Below are positions 52,055-59,209 of a stretch of 64,000 bases of DNA, piece by piece. Position 1 is the first letter of the stretch. Each line of letters starts with the position of its first letter. The stretch is from assembly GCF_012927085.1 (NCBI RefSeq), contig NZ_JABBFX010000003.1:1-64000 (forward strand), written 5' to 3'. The notes beneath the pieces are model-generated. The model was not told the DNA's origin, ran no database searches, and worked only from the letters and a program-made list of their open reading frames with translations. Both the position numbers and the translations under genes were made by a program. The stretch is from Ramlibacter agri. Its GTDB lineage: Bacteria; Pseudomonadota; Gammaproteobacteria; Burkholderiales; Burkholderiaceae_C.

Positions 52055-52776
52055 GCGATGCCCTCGTGATCCAGGACGTCGACTACACCTTCCCCGGCTG
52101 GCCGCCGGTGGTGCAGGGCGCCAACCTGCGCGTGGAAGCCGGCCAGATCTGCTGCCTGGTCGGCCGCAGCGGCTGCGGCAAGACCACGCTGCTGAAGCTG
52201 GCCGCCGGCCTGCTGCAGCCGGATCGCGGGCACATCGAACGCGGTGCCGATGCCGGTTTCGTGTTCCAGGCGCCGACCTTGCTGGAGTGGCTGCGCGTTG
52301 TCGACAACGTGCTGCTGCCGGTGTCGCTGAAGCGTCGCGTCACTTCGCTGGACCTGCAGCGCGCGCAGCAGCTGCTGGAACAGCTCGGACTGGGCGCGCT
52401 GGCGCAGCGCTATCCGCGCCAGCTTTCAGGCGGCCAGCAGAGCCGCGTGTCGCTGGCCCGCGCGCTGATCCTGCGGCCCGCGCTGCTGCTGCTGGACGAA
52501 CCCTTCGCGGCGCTCGATGCGATCACGCGCGAGGAACTGCAGCACGACCTGCACGAGCTGTGTGCGCAGCAGGGCACGACGGTGGTCTTCGTCACGCACG
52601 ACATCGCCGAAGCGGTGTACCTGGGCGATCGCGTCGCGGTGGTCGACGCGGGCCGCGTGGCGCAGGAGATCGCGGTGCGGCTGCCGCGGCCCCGGCTGCG
52701 TTCCAGCCTGCCATTTGCCGAAGCCTGCACGCAGGTGCGGACCGCCATGCACCTGGACGAGGAGGCGCCCGCATGA
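52051..52776 (+). CDS. ABC transporter ATP-binding protein (ThiZ/SsuB-like)
   Basis: A 241-residue ABC ATPase of the nitrate/taurine/thiamin-precursor class. Walker A is VGRSGCGKTTLLK, Q-loop FVFQAPTLLEW, signature LSGGQQSRVSLARAL, Walker B LLLLDEPFAALD, and H-loop FVTHDIAEAV. It energises the importer formed with the next two genes. Context points to a thiamin pyrimidine precursor as cargo. Confidence 0.93.
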   Translation: MSDALVIQDVDYTFPGWPPVVQGANLRVEAGQICCLVGRSGCGKTTLLKLAAGLLQPDRGHIERGADAGFVFQAPTLLEWLRVVDNVLLPVSLKRRVTSLDLQRAQQLLEQLGLGALAQRYPRQLSGGQQSRVSLARALILRPALLLLDEPFAALDAITREELQHDLHELCAQQGTTVVFVTHDIAEAVYLGDRVAVVDAGRVAQEIAVRLPRPRLRSSLPFAEACTQVRTAMHLDEEAPA

Positions 52777-53522
52777 ACCGGCTCGGGTCCTTCGTCCTGC
52801 TCGTGCTGCTTTTGGTCGGCTGGGAAGCTGGGTGCCGCGTGTTCGACGTGCCGCAGCTGGTGCTGCCCGCGCCCAGCGTGGTCGCGGCCTCGCTGTGGAA
52901 AGGCCTGGCCAGCGGCTACTTCTGGCCGCACATCCGCGCCACGGCGCTGGAACTGGTGCTGGGCACGCTCGCCGGCTGCGCGCTGGGCTTCCTCACCGGC
53001 GTGCTGATGGCCGAGGCCGCGGGACTGCGCCGCCTGTTGATGCCCTATGTGGTGGTGAGCCAGGTCGTGCCCAAGCTGGCGCTGGCGCCGCTGTTCGTGC
53101 TGTGGTTCGGCTTCGGCACGAGCTCGCGGGTGGTCATCACCGCGCTGATCTGCTTCTTCCCGCTGCTGGAGAACACGCTCACGGCCTTGCAGCAGGTCGG
53201 CCCGGAGCGGCTCGAGCTGTTCCGCCTGCTCGGCGCGTCTCGCCTGCAGACGCTGCTGCGCCTGAAGCTACCCTCGGGACTGCCCGGCATCCTGGCCGGC
53301 GTGCGCGTCGCCGTGGTGCTGGCGCTGGTGGGCGCCGTCGTCGGCGAATTCGTCAGCGCCAACCAGGGACTCGGCGCGCTGGTGATCGCCTCCCAGGGCA
53401 ACCTGGATACACCGCTCATGTTCGCCGTGCTGCTGCTGATCGCGGCGCTCGGCATGCTTGCCTACCAGGCCACGCTGCTGCTGGAGCGCTGGCTGCTGCT
53501 GCCTTTCACCCGCACTTCCTGA
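52773..53522 (+). CDS. ABC transporter permease (ThiX/SsuC-like)
   Basis: A 249-residue inner-membrane permease with about six helices. The EAA coupling loop is around ERLELFRLLGASRLQTLLRLKLPSGLPGI. VVSQVVPKLALAPLFVLWFGFGTSS is the conserved family segment. The start overlaps the ATPase gene by four bases, and its stop overlaps an ATG at 53522. It pairs with an NMT1/THI5-like binding protein. Confidence 0.92.
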   Translation: MNRLGSFVLLVLLLVGWEAGCRVFDVPQLVLPAPSVVAASLWKGLASGYFWPHIRATALELVLGTLAGCALGFLTGVLMAEAAGLRRLLMPYVVVSQVVPKLALAPLFVLWFGFGTSSRVVITALICFFPLLENTLTALQQVGPERLELFRLLGASRLQTLLRLKLPSGLPGILAGVRVAVVLALVGAVVGEFVSANQGLGALVIASQGNLDTPLMFAVLLLIAALGMLAYQATLLLERWLLLPFTRTS

Positions 53523-53533
53523 TGGAGAACACC

Positions 53534-54529
53534 ATGAACAAGCAACTCCAGCGCCGTGATGCGCTCGCCGCGCTCGCGGCCCTGGCCGTGGCGCCGCTCG
53601 CGCGCGCGCAGGCCAAGCCCCTGGACAAATTCACCGTCGCCGGCTGGAGCAAGCCCATCACCGAGGTCACGCCCCTGCTGGTGGACGAGGACAAGGGCTT
53701 TTACAAGGCACAGGGCCTGGCGCTGGATTACGTGCCGGGCGCGGGGAGTGCCGACGCCATCCGCAACGTCCTGGCCGGCCAGGCCGACGTCGCCTTCAGC
53801 GATGCCGTGACCTTCCTCGCGGCCGTCGACAAGGGTGAGAAGCTGCGCGCCATCTACGACATCTACCCGCAGAACGTGTTCAACGTCGTCGCGCTCAAGA
53901 GCAGCGGCATCACCAAGCCGTCCGACCTGAAGGGGAAGAAGGTCGGCGTCTACAGCCTCGCGAGCGGCACGCGCCAGAACCTGCAGGTGTTGCTGCACCA
54001 GGCCGGTTTGGCCGAAGGCGACGTGCAGGTGCAGGTGACCGGCGTGCTGAACTTCGCGCCGCTGCTGCAAGGCCAGGTGGACGCGACCGCTGCCACCGAC
54101 ACCGGCCTGGCCGTGGGCCGCCGCCGTGGCCTGGGCGAAGTGAACGTCATCGAAGTGGGCAAGTACCTGCCATCTTCCAGCGACCTGTTCGTGGTGCGCG
54201 AAGACGTGTACCAGCAGAAGAAGGCGCTGCTCGCGCGCTTCCTGCTGGCCTACCGCAACGCGGCGGCCTGGATGATCGCGAAGCCGGAAGAAGCCGCGCA
54301 ACTGGCCACCAAGCGCGCCATCGACGGCAGCGACCCGGCGGTGAACCTGGAGATCATCAAGCTGCGCAATGCGTCCAGCGTGTCGGACCTCACGCGCAAG
54401 CAAGGCCTGGGCACGATCGACATTGCCTCGCTGCAGAAGGCGGCCGATGCCTACCGCCAGCTTGGCATGCTGCAGAAGGCCGTCGACGTGAAGCAGGTCG
54501 TTGCCACCGACCTCCTGTCCGGACTCTGA
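53534..54529 (+). CDS. NMT1/THI5-like ABC substrate-binding protein (ThiY-like)
   Basis: A 331-residue periplasmic binding protein. The export signal MNKQLQRRDALAALAALAVAPLARAQ has a twin-Arg. The mature part has the NMT1/THI5 pattern: FTVAGWSKPITEVTPLLVDEDKGFYKAQGL, ADAIRNVLAGQADVAFSDAVTF and LKGKKVGVYSLASGTR. Related ThiY proteins bind formylaminopyrimidine. Start 53534 is preferred because TGGAG lies seven bases upstream; an ATG at 53522 is in frame. Its ligand is probably a pyrimidine-type thiamin precursor, though this cannot be proven from sequence. Confidence 0.88.
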   Translation: MNKQLQRRDALAALAALAVAPLARAQAKPLDKFTVAGWSKPITEVTPLLVDEDKGFYKAQGLALDYVPGAGSADAIRNVLAGQADVAFSDAVTFLAAVDKGEKLRAIYDIYPQNVFNVVALKSSGITKPSDLKGKKVGVYSLASGTRQNLQVLLHQAGLAEGDVQVQVTGVLNFAPLLQGQVDATAATDTGLAVGRRRGLGEVNVIEVGKYLPSSSDLFVVREDVYQQKKALLARFLLAYRNAAAWMIAKPEEAAQLATKRAIDGSDPAVNLEIIKLRNASSVSDLTRKQGLGTIDIASLQKAADAYRQLGMLQKAVDVKQVVATDLLSGL

Positions 54530-54531
54530 CC

Positions 54532-55299
54532 ATGGACTTCCGCGGCAAGGTGGTGCTCGTGACCGGCGGCGGCCGCGGCATCGGTGCGGCCATCGCGCGC
54601 GCCTTCGCCGGCGAAGGCGCGCTGGTCGCCGTCAACTACCTGCGCGACGCCGAAGCTGCCGCGGCCACCGTGCAGGCGTGCCGGCTCGCGGGCGGCGATG
54701 CCTTCGCGGTGCAGGCCGACGTGGCCGTGGCGGACGAGGCGGCTCGGCTGGTGGACCAGGTGGTGGCCGAAGCGGGCAGCATCGACGTGCTGGTGAACAA
54801 CGCCTTTCGCCCCTATGCCTTCGACCCCGAGCAGCGCAAGACCTTCGGCGAGCTGGGCTGGGGCGACTACCAGGCGCAGTTCGAAGGCGCGGTGGGCGGC
54901 GCGCACCACGTCACCCGCGCGGCGCTGCCGCACTTCCTGCGCAAGGCGCAGGGCAGCATCGTCAACATCGTGACGAATCTCGTGGAGCACCCGCTGGTGC
55001 CCTACCACGACTACACGACGGCCAAGTCGGCGCTGGTCGGCTTCAGCCGCAACCTGGCGGCCGAACTGGGGCCGCTGGGCGTGCGCGTCAATTGCGTGGC
55101 GCCGGGGCTGGTCTATCCCACCAGCGCGAGCGCGTCGACGCGGGCGCGCTTTCGCGAGGACATCATGGCGGCCACGCCGCTGCGCCGGCTGGCGCGGCCG
55201 GAAGACGTGGCGGGCCCGGTCCTCTTCCTCGCTTCGGACTGGAGCGGTTTCATGACGGGACAGGTGCTGTTCGTGGACGGCGGCCTGGTGATGCGATGA
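54532..55299 (+). CDS. SDR-family oxidoreductase within the thiamin operon
   Basis: A 255-residue classical SDR. The NAD(P) loop is VLVTGGGRGIGAAIARAF, with VLVNNAF, and the catalytic Tyr-x3-Lys is in YHDYTTAKSALVGF. The usual Ser before it appears replaced by Thr (IVNIVTNLVEH). The ending GFMTGQVLFVDGG is typical. It starts two bases after the binding-protein stop and overlaps thiE by four bases. As an aldehyde-alcohol reductase it could finish a LuxE-LuxC acid-to-alcohol route (inference). Confidence 0.88.
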   Translation: MDFRGKVVLVTGGGRGIGAAIARAFAGEGALVAVNYLRDAEAAAATVQACRLAGGDAFAVQADVAVADEAARLVDQVVAEAGSIDVLVNNAFRPYAFDPEQRKTFGELGWGDYQAQFEGAVGGAHHVTRAALPHFLRKAQGSIVNIVTNLVEHPLVPYHDYTTAKSALVGFSRNLAAELGPLGVRVNCVAPGLVYPTSASASTRARFREDIMAATPLRRLARPEDVAGPVLFLASDWSGFMTGQVLFVDGGLVMR

Positions 55300-56309
55300 A
55301 CGACAGGCAATTGGTGGTGGTCGACGCGGCGCAGTTCGGCGGCCGCCTGCCGGCGGACCTGCCGGCAATCGCGCGCGAGCTCGCGCAGCAGGGGCAGGAC
55401 GTGTGCATCGCGCGCGTGCTGCATGCCGATGGGCGCATGCTGCACTGGATGCAGGCGGAGCACGCCTGCGGCTGGCTGGAGGCGCAGGGCTCCGGCGCCG
55501 CGCTGGCCGTGGACGCCTTGGCGCAACGCGCGCGCGAGGCGCTGGCGCGCGGCTTCGTCGCCGCCGATGCGCTGGTGCTGGCCGTGTGGCAGCCGGGCGA
55601 GCCGCTGCCCTGGTTGTCCTGGGGTGAATTGCCGCCGCGGCCACCGCAGCCGCCCGCGGTGCTGCCGCCGCTGGACCTGTACGCCATCGTCGACAGCGCC
55701 GCGCGCATGCGGCAGGTGCTGGCCGCCGGCGTGCGCACGGTGCAGATCCGCATCAAGACGCCGGACGCGCGGCTGCGCGCCGAGTTGCAGCAATGCATCG
55801 CCGATTGCGCGGCAGCCGGTGCGCGCCTGTTCGTCAACGACCACTGGCAGCTGGCGCACGAGCTCGGCGCCAAGGGCATCCATCTCGGGCAATCGGACCT
55901 GGTGGAACTCGGGGAAGAAGGCCGCGCCGCGGTGCTGGCCACCGGCATGGAACTGGGCGTGAGCTCGCACGCGCTGTGGGAGCTGTGCCGCGCGCGCACC
56001 TTGTCGCCGGCCTATATCGCTTGCGGGCCCGTGTGGCCGACCACGACCAAGGACATGCCCTGGGTGCCGCAAGGGCTGGACAACCTGGCGTGGTGGGTGA
56101 GCGTCGCGGGAAGGCCGGTCACGTCCATCGGTGGGATCCTGGAAGTGGAGCAGGTGAAGCTGGCGGCGAGCACGGGGGCGGAAGGCGTGTGCATCGTGCG
56201 CGGGCTGGGAGACGATCCGTCGCAGGTGGTGCCGGTGCTGCGGTCGGCGTTGGAGGAAGGCCGACGCAGCCCGATGCCCGCGCCTGCGTACCCGCACCCC
56301 ACCTTGTAG
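55296..56309 (+). CDS. thiE: thiamin-phosphate synthase with N-terminal extension
   Basis: A 337-residue protein. The C-terminal ~210 residues are ThiE: VRTVQIRIKTPD, RLFVNDHWQLAHELGAKGIHLGQSDL, ELGVSSHA, ACGPVWPTTTKDM and VTSIGGI, covering the pyrophosphate and thiazole-phosphate sites. It joins HMP-PP and thiazole phosphate. The first ~120 residues (VVVDAAQFGGRLPADLPAIARELAQQ...LPWLSWGELPPRPP) are an extra domain absent from short ThiE proteins; I do not recognise it, though it may be a decayed kinase-like domain. The start overlaps the SDR stop, and its own stop codon lies in a hairpin repeat. Confidence 0.93.
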   Translation: MNDRQLVVVDAAQFGGRLPADLPAIARELAQQGQDVCIARVLHADGRMLHWMQAEHACGWLEAQGSGAALAVDALAQRAREALARGFVAADALVLAVWQPGEPLPWLSWGELPPRPPQPPAVLPPLDLYAIVDSAARMRQVLAAGVRTVQIRIKTPDARLRAELQQCIADCAAAGARLFVNDHWQLAHELGAKGIHLGQSDLVELGEEGRAAVLATGMELGVSSHALWELCRARTLSPAYIACGPVWPTTTKDMPWVPQGLDNLAWWVSVAGRPVTSIGGILEVEQVKLAASTGAEGVCIVRGLGDDPSQVVPVLRSALEEGRRSPMPAPAYPHPTL

Positions 56310-56384
56310 GTGCGCCGCTCCGCTGCGCACCGCACGACCACGTGGCCGATCACGCGGTGCGCAGCGAAGCTGCGCACCCTACAG
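56306..56384. repeat. inverted-repeat element between convergent thiamin operons
   Basis: GTAGGTGCGCCGCTCCGCTGCGCACCGC at the left and GCGGTGCGCAGCG...TGCGCACCCTAC at the right form a large imperfect inverted repeat with an 18-base loop region. The thiE stop codon TAG (56307-56309) lies in its left arm. It probably works as a bidirectional terminator and resembles repeats seen between Burkholderiales genes. Confidence 0.65.
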
Positions 56385-56411
56385 GATCACATGGAGGTCA
56401 CAGCCTGAACG

Positions 56412-57197
56412 TCAAAGCACGAATGGCCGCCCCGTCACCGGCGTCGTCGGCACCGCCATCTCCTGCTTCGCCATCACGCCCGCCTCGTAGGCCAGGCGGC
56501 CGGACTCGATGGCGAGGCGGAACGCGCGGGCCATCACCACCGGGTCGTGCGCCTGCGCCACCGCCGAATTGAGCAGCACCGCGTCGTAGCCCAGTTCCAT
56601 CGCCTGCACCGCATCCTTCGGCGAGCCGATGCCGGCGTCCACCACCAGCGGCACGTCAGGCAGGCGCGCGCGCAGCGTGCGCAGCGCGGTGGGGTTCAGC
56701 AGGCCCTGGCCCGAGCCGATCGGCGCCCCCCAGGGCATCAGGATGCGGCAGCCCGCATCCAGCAGGCGCTGGCAGGTCACGAGGTCGTCGGTGCAGTAAG
56801 GGAAGACTTCGAAGCCGTCCCTCGCCAGCGTGCGCGCGGCGTCCACCAGCTCGAAAGGATCGGGCTGCAGCGTGTACTCGTCGCCCACCACTTCCAGCTT
56901 GATCCAGTTCGTGCCGAACAGCTCGCGCGCCATGCGCGCCAGCGTCACCGCTTCGCGCGCGCTGCGGCAGCCAGCCGTGTTAGGCAGCAGGTGGGCGCCG
57001 CTCTCACGAATGAGCTTGTAGAAGTCGCCCGGGCCGCCACCGGCGGCCAGCTGGCGCTTCAGGCCCACGGTCACGACCTGCGTGCCCGAAGAAACGATGG
57101 CGTCCTGCAGCACCTGCGGCGAGGGATAGCCGGCGGTGCCCAGGAAGAAGCGGCTCTCGAGTTCGATGCCGGCAATGCGCAAGGCCATGGGACTCAA
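56412..57197 (-). CDS. thiG: thiazole synthase
   Basis: A 261-residue TIM-barrel enzyme making the thiamin thiazole from DXP, ThiS-thiocarboxylate and dehydroglycine. The Schiff-base lysine is K100 in [51 protein letters not shown] and [32 protein letters not shown] are diagnostic. It overlaps thiS by four bases at its start. Confidence 0.97.
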   Translation of the reverse strand: MSPMALRIAGIELESRFFLGTAGYPSPQVLQDAIVSSGTQVVTVGLKRQLAAGGGPGDFYKLIRESGAHLLPNTAGCRSAREAVTLARMARELFGTNWIKLEVVGDEYTLQPDPFELVDAARTLARDGFEVFPYCTDDLVTCQRLLDAGCRILMPWGAPIGSGQGLLNPTALRTLRARLPDVPLVVDAGIGSPKDAVQAMELGYDAVLLNSAVAQAHDPVVMARAFRLAIESGRLAYEAGVMAKQEMAVPTTPVTGRPFVL

Positions 57198-57397
57198 CCT
57201 CCGGTGATCGGCTGGAAGGTGAACACCGCGTCGCCTTCGGCGAGGTGCACGGTGGCGCGCGCATCGCGCGCGATGAATTCGCCGTTGACGGCGGTGGCCA
57301 GCGCCTGTGGCGCCTGGCCCAGGGCTTCCACCAGCTGCGCGAGCGTGGTGCCTTCGGCGACGTCGCGCGGCTCGCCGTTGACGGTGATCTGTTTCAT
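57194..57397 (-). CDS. thiS: sulfur carrier protein ThiS
   Basis: A 67-residue ubiquitin-like sulfur carrier. It begins [25 protein letters not shown] and ends in the required Gly-Gly (ITGG), the site of thiocarboxylation. [10 protein letters not shown] is the conserved core. It overlaps thiO and thiG by four bases each. Confidence 0.96.
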   Translation of the reverse strand: MKQITVNGEPRDVAEGTTLAQLVEALGQAPQALATAVNGEFIARDARATVHLAEGDAVFTFQPITGG

Positions 57398-58413
57398 GAG
57401 GGCAGTTCGGAAAGCGCCTGTTCCACCAGCGCCGGCGCGATCAGCCAGCCATGGCGGAAGAGGCCGTTGATGCGGGTGCGCCCGGGCTCGTGCGCCAGCA
57501 GCGGCAGGTTGTCGGGCAGGGCGGGGCGCAGGTTCGTCTCGCTGTGCACGATGCGAGCCTCGGCCAGTTCGGGCAGCACGCTGTGCGCGGCGGCCAGCAG
57601 TTCCACGGTGCTGCGCAGCGACACCGGCGAGCGGTCCTCGCTCTCGATCTCGCTGGCGCCCACCACCACGATGTCCGGCGCGCGCGGCACCAGGTAGACG
57701 CGATGGCGCGGATGCAGCAGCCGCACCGGGCGCTGCAGCGCGAGGCCCGGCGCCTGCAGCCAGAAGATTTCGCCGCGCACGCCGCGCACCTGCAGTTCCG
57801 GTTTCGCGCCGGTGCCACGCACGTCGAACACCCAGTCGAAGCGCTGTTCGCCGCGCTCGGTCACCAGCAGGCCGGGCGCCGTGCGGGAGACGGTCTCGCC
57901 CCAATGCCATTGCGTGTTCTGCGCGCCGGCGGCCAGCGCCTGCATGGCCTGCACGGTGTGCAGTTGGCCTTCGCAAGGCAGCAGCCAGGCGTGGGCCGGG
58001 CCTTGCACGTGCGGCTCCAGTTCGCGCAGCGCGGCGGGCGACAGCGTCTCCGGCGCATGGCCGGCCGGCGCCTTGCTGGCCAGCAGGTCGACGACACGGC
58101 GCGCTGCACCTTCATCGCCGCGATGCGCCAGCAGCAGGCTGCCGGCGCTGCGAAATTCGACGGGCTGCGGGAGCTGCGAGAGGATGCGCGGCCACAGTTC
58201 GAGCGTGCGCAGGCCGAGGCGGAACACGTTGTCGTCCGCGCTTTCCAGCTCGGCCACCGGGCTTAGCATGCCGGCAGCGGTCCAGCCGGCGGCGCCGCGC
58301 GCCTGCGCGTTGAAGGCGGGATCGAACACGTGCACCGTATGCCCGGCGCGGCCCAGCTGGAAGGCGAGCAGGCGCCCCAGCAGGCCGGCGCCGGCGATGC
58401 CGATCTTCATCAT
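57394..58413 (-). CDS. thiO: FAD-dependent glycine oxidase
   Basis: A 339-residue D-amino-acid-oxidase-fold flavoenzyme supplying dehydroglycine for thiazole synthesis. The FAD loop is [38 protein letters not shown] is conserved, and the end has [14 protein letters not shown]. The start region has no Shine-Dalgarno sequence; instead a 16-codon leader frame from the riboswitch overlaps its ATG. No thiC, thiF or thiH is visible nearby. Confidence 0.92.
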   Translation of the reverse strand: MMKIGIAGAGLLGRLLAFQLGRAGHTVHVFDPAFNAQARGAAGWTAAGMLSPVAELESADDNVFRLGLRTLELWPRILSQLPQPVEFRSAGSLLLAHRGDEGAARRVVDLLASKAPAGHAPETLSPAALRELEPHVQGPAHAWLLPCEGQLHTVQAMQALAAGAQNTQWHWGETVSRTAPGLLVTERGEQRFDWVFDVRGTGAKPELQVRGVRGEIFWLQAPGLALQRPVRLLHPRHRVYLVPRAPDIVVVGASEIESEDRSPVSLRSTVELLAAAHSVLPELAEARIVHSETNLRPALPDNLPLLAHEPGRTRINGLFRHGWLIAPALVEQALSELPS

Positions 58414-58460
58414 TCGGGGAGGGGGCCGCGCAGGGCGGCGAGAGGAAGGAGGTCTTGCAT
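58410..58460 (-). CDS. 16-codon leader peptide upstream of thiO (candidate)
   Basis: Starting two bases after the riboswitch 3' end, ATG at 58460 opens a frame for [16 protein letters not shown], ending at TGA 58412-58410, which overlaps the thiO start codon (ATGA). The riboswitch 3' segment AAGAAGAG is its only purine-rich ribosome site, whereas the bases before thiO are pyrimidine-rich (CCCCCTCCCCGA). This suggests the leader is translated and thiO is reached by coupling. Confidence 0.5.
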   Translation of the reverse strand: MQDLLPLAALRGPLPE

Positions 58461-58461
58461 G

Positions 58462-58553
58462 GCTCTTCTTACGCCGGTACGAACCGGTTCAAGTTCACGG
58501 GTTTGGTTTTTGCCATCTCAGCGAAGCGGCACGATGCCGCCCGCACCCCGGAG
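58462..58553 (-). promoter_or_regulatory. TPP riboswitch (THI element) upstream of thiO
   Basis: Read on the minus strand: GCTCCGGGGTGCGGGCGGC, then a variable hairpin, GCTGAGATGG, ACCCGTGAACTTGAACCGG and TACCGGCGTAAGAAGAGC. This is the same THI-box order as at 48519-48600, and the 3' halves are nearly identical. It controls thiO-thiS-thiG. Confidence 0.93.
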
Positions 58554-58611
58554 CGGTGATGAGTATACGCCCCGCTTGGCGCGCGCCGCTTTTGCGCCAG
58601 AATCGCCCCTC

Positions 58612-59097
58612 ATGGCACGCAAGAACGAGGACGGGCAGGCGAGCACCCCGGCGCCCGAGGGGCGCATGGAAGAGGCCGTGCTGCACGACCTCGTCGGCTA
58701 CCAGCTGGCCCAGGCGCAGATCGCCGCGCTGGCCATCTTCTATGCCGCCGCGGGCCGCCCTCTCGAACTGCGCCACGTCGAATACACGGTGCTGGCGCTG
58801 ATCAAGGAGAACCCGGCCTGCACGCCGGCGCGGCTGGCCAAGGAACTGGCCGTCACGGCCGGCAACATCACCATGTGGGTGGACAAGCTGGTGCTGCGCG
58901 AACTGGTGCGGCGCGAGACCAGCGCGGTCGACCGCCGCGTGCAGCACCTGTACGTCACCGAGAAGGGCGAGAGCCTGGTGGTGGCCGCCACGCGCCAGCT
59001 GCTGGATGCCGAACGCAAGCGCCTCGATACGCTGTCGCCGGCCGAGCGCGCCATGCTGGTCGAACTGCTGCACAAGGTCGCACAATCCCGGGATTGA
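58612..59097 (+). CDS. MarR-family regulator
   Basis: A 161-residue winged-HTH regulator. LRHVEYTVLALIKENPACTPARLAKELAVTAGNITMWVDKLVLRELVRRETSAVDRRVQHLYVTEKGESLV is the MarR HTH and wing (DRR motif). It is divergent from the thiamin riboswitch and upstream of a tannase-family lipoprotein gene, a possible target. A GTATAC palindrome lies at 58563-58568. There is no Shine-Dalgarno before the ATG; AGAAT sits about ten bases upstream, so the mRNA may be leaderless. Confidence 0.88.
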   Translation: MARKNEDGQASTPAPEGRMEEAVLHDLVGYQLAQAQIAALAIFYAAAGRPLELRHVEYTVLALIKENPACTPARLAKELAVTAGNITMWVDKLVLRELVRRETSAVDRRVQHLYVTEKGESLVVAATRQLLDAERKRLDTLSPAERAMLVELLHKVAQSRD

Positions 59098-59209
59098 TTC
59101 AACCCGTCAAGCATATCGGGGCGAACACCTAGGGGAAAGTTCTAGGAAATTGGCGGAAAACAGCTTCATAAGATGAAGTTGTTTGCCCACCAACGAGGAG
59201 ACATCCCCC

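Noticed and set aside
48670..55299. Bacterial luciferase or lux operon
   Set aside because: LuxC- and LuxE-like genes suggested luminescence, but no luxA/luxB, luxD or flavin reductase is present in the window.
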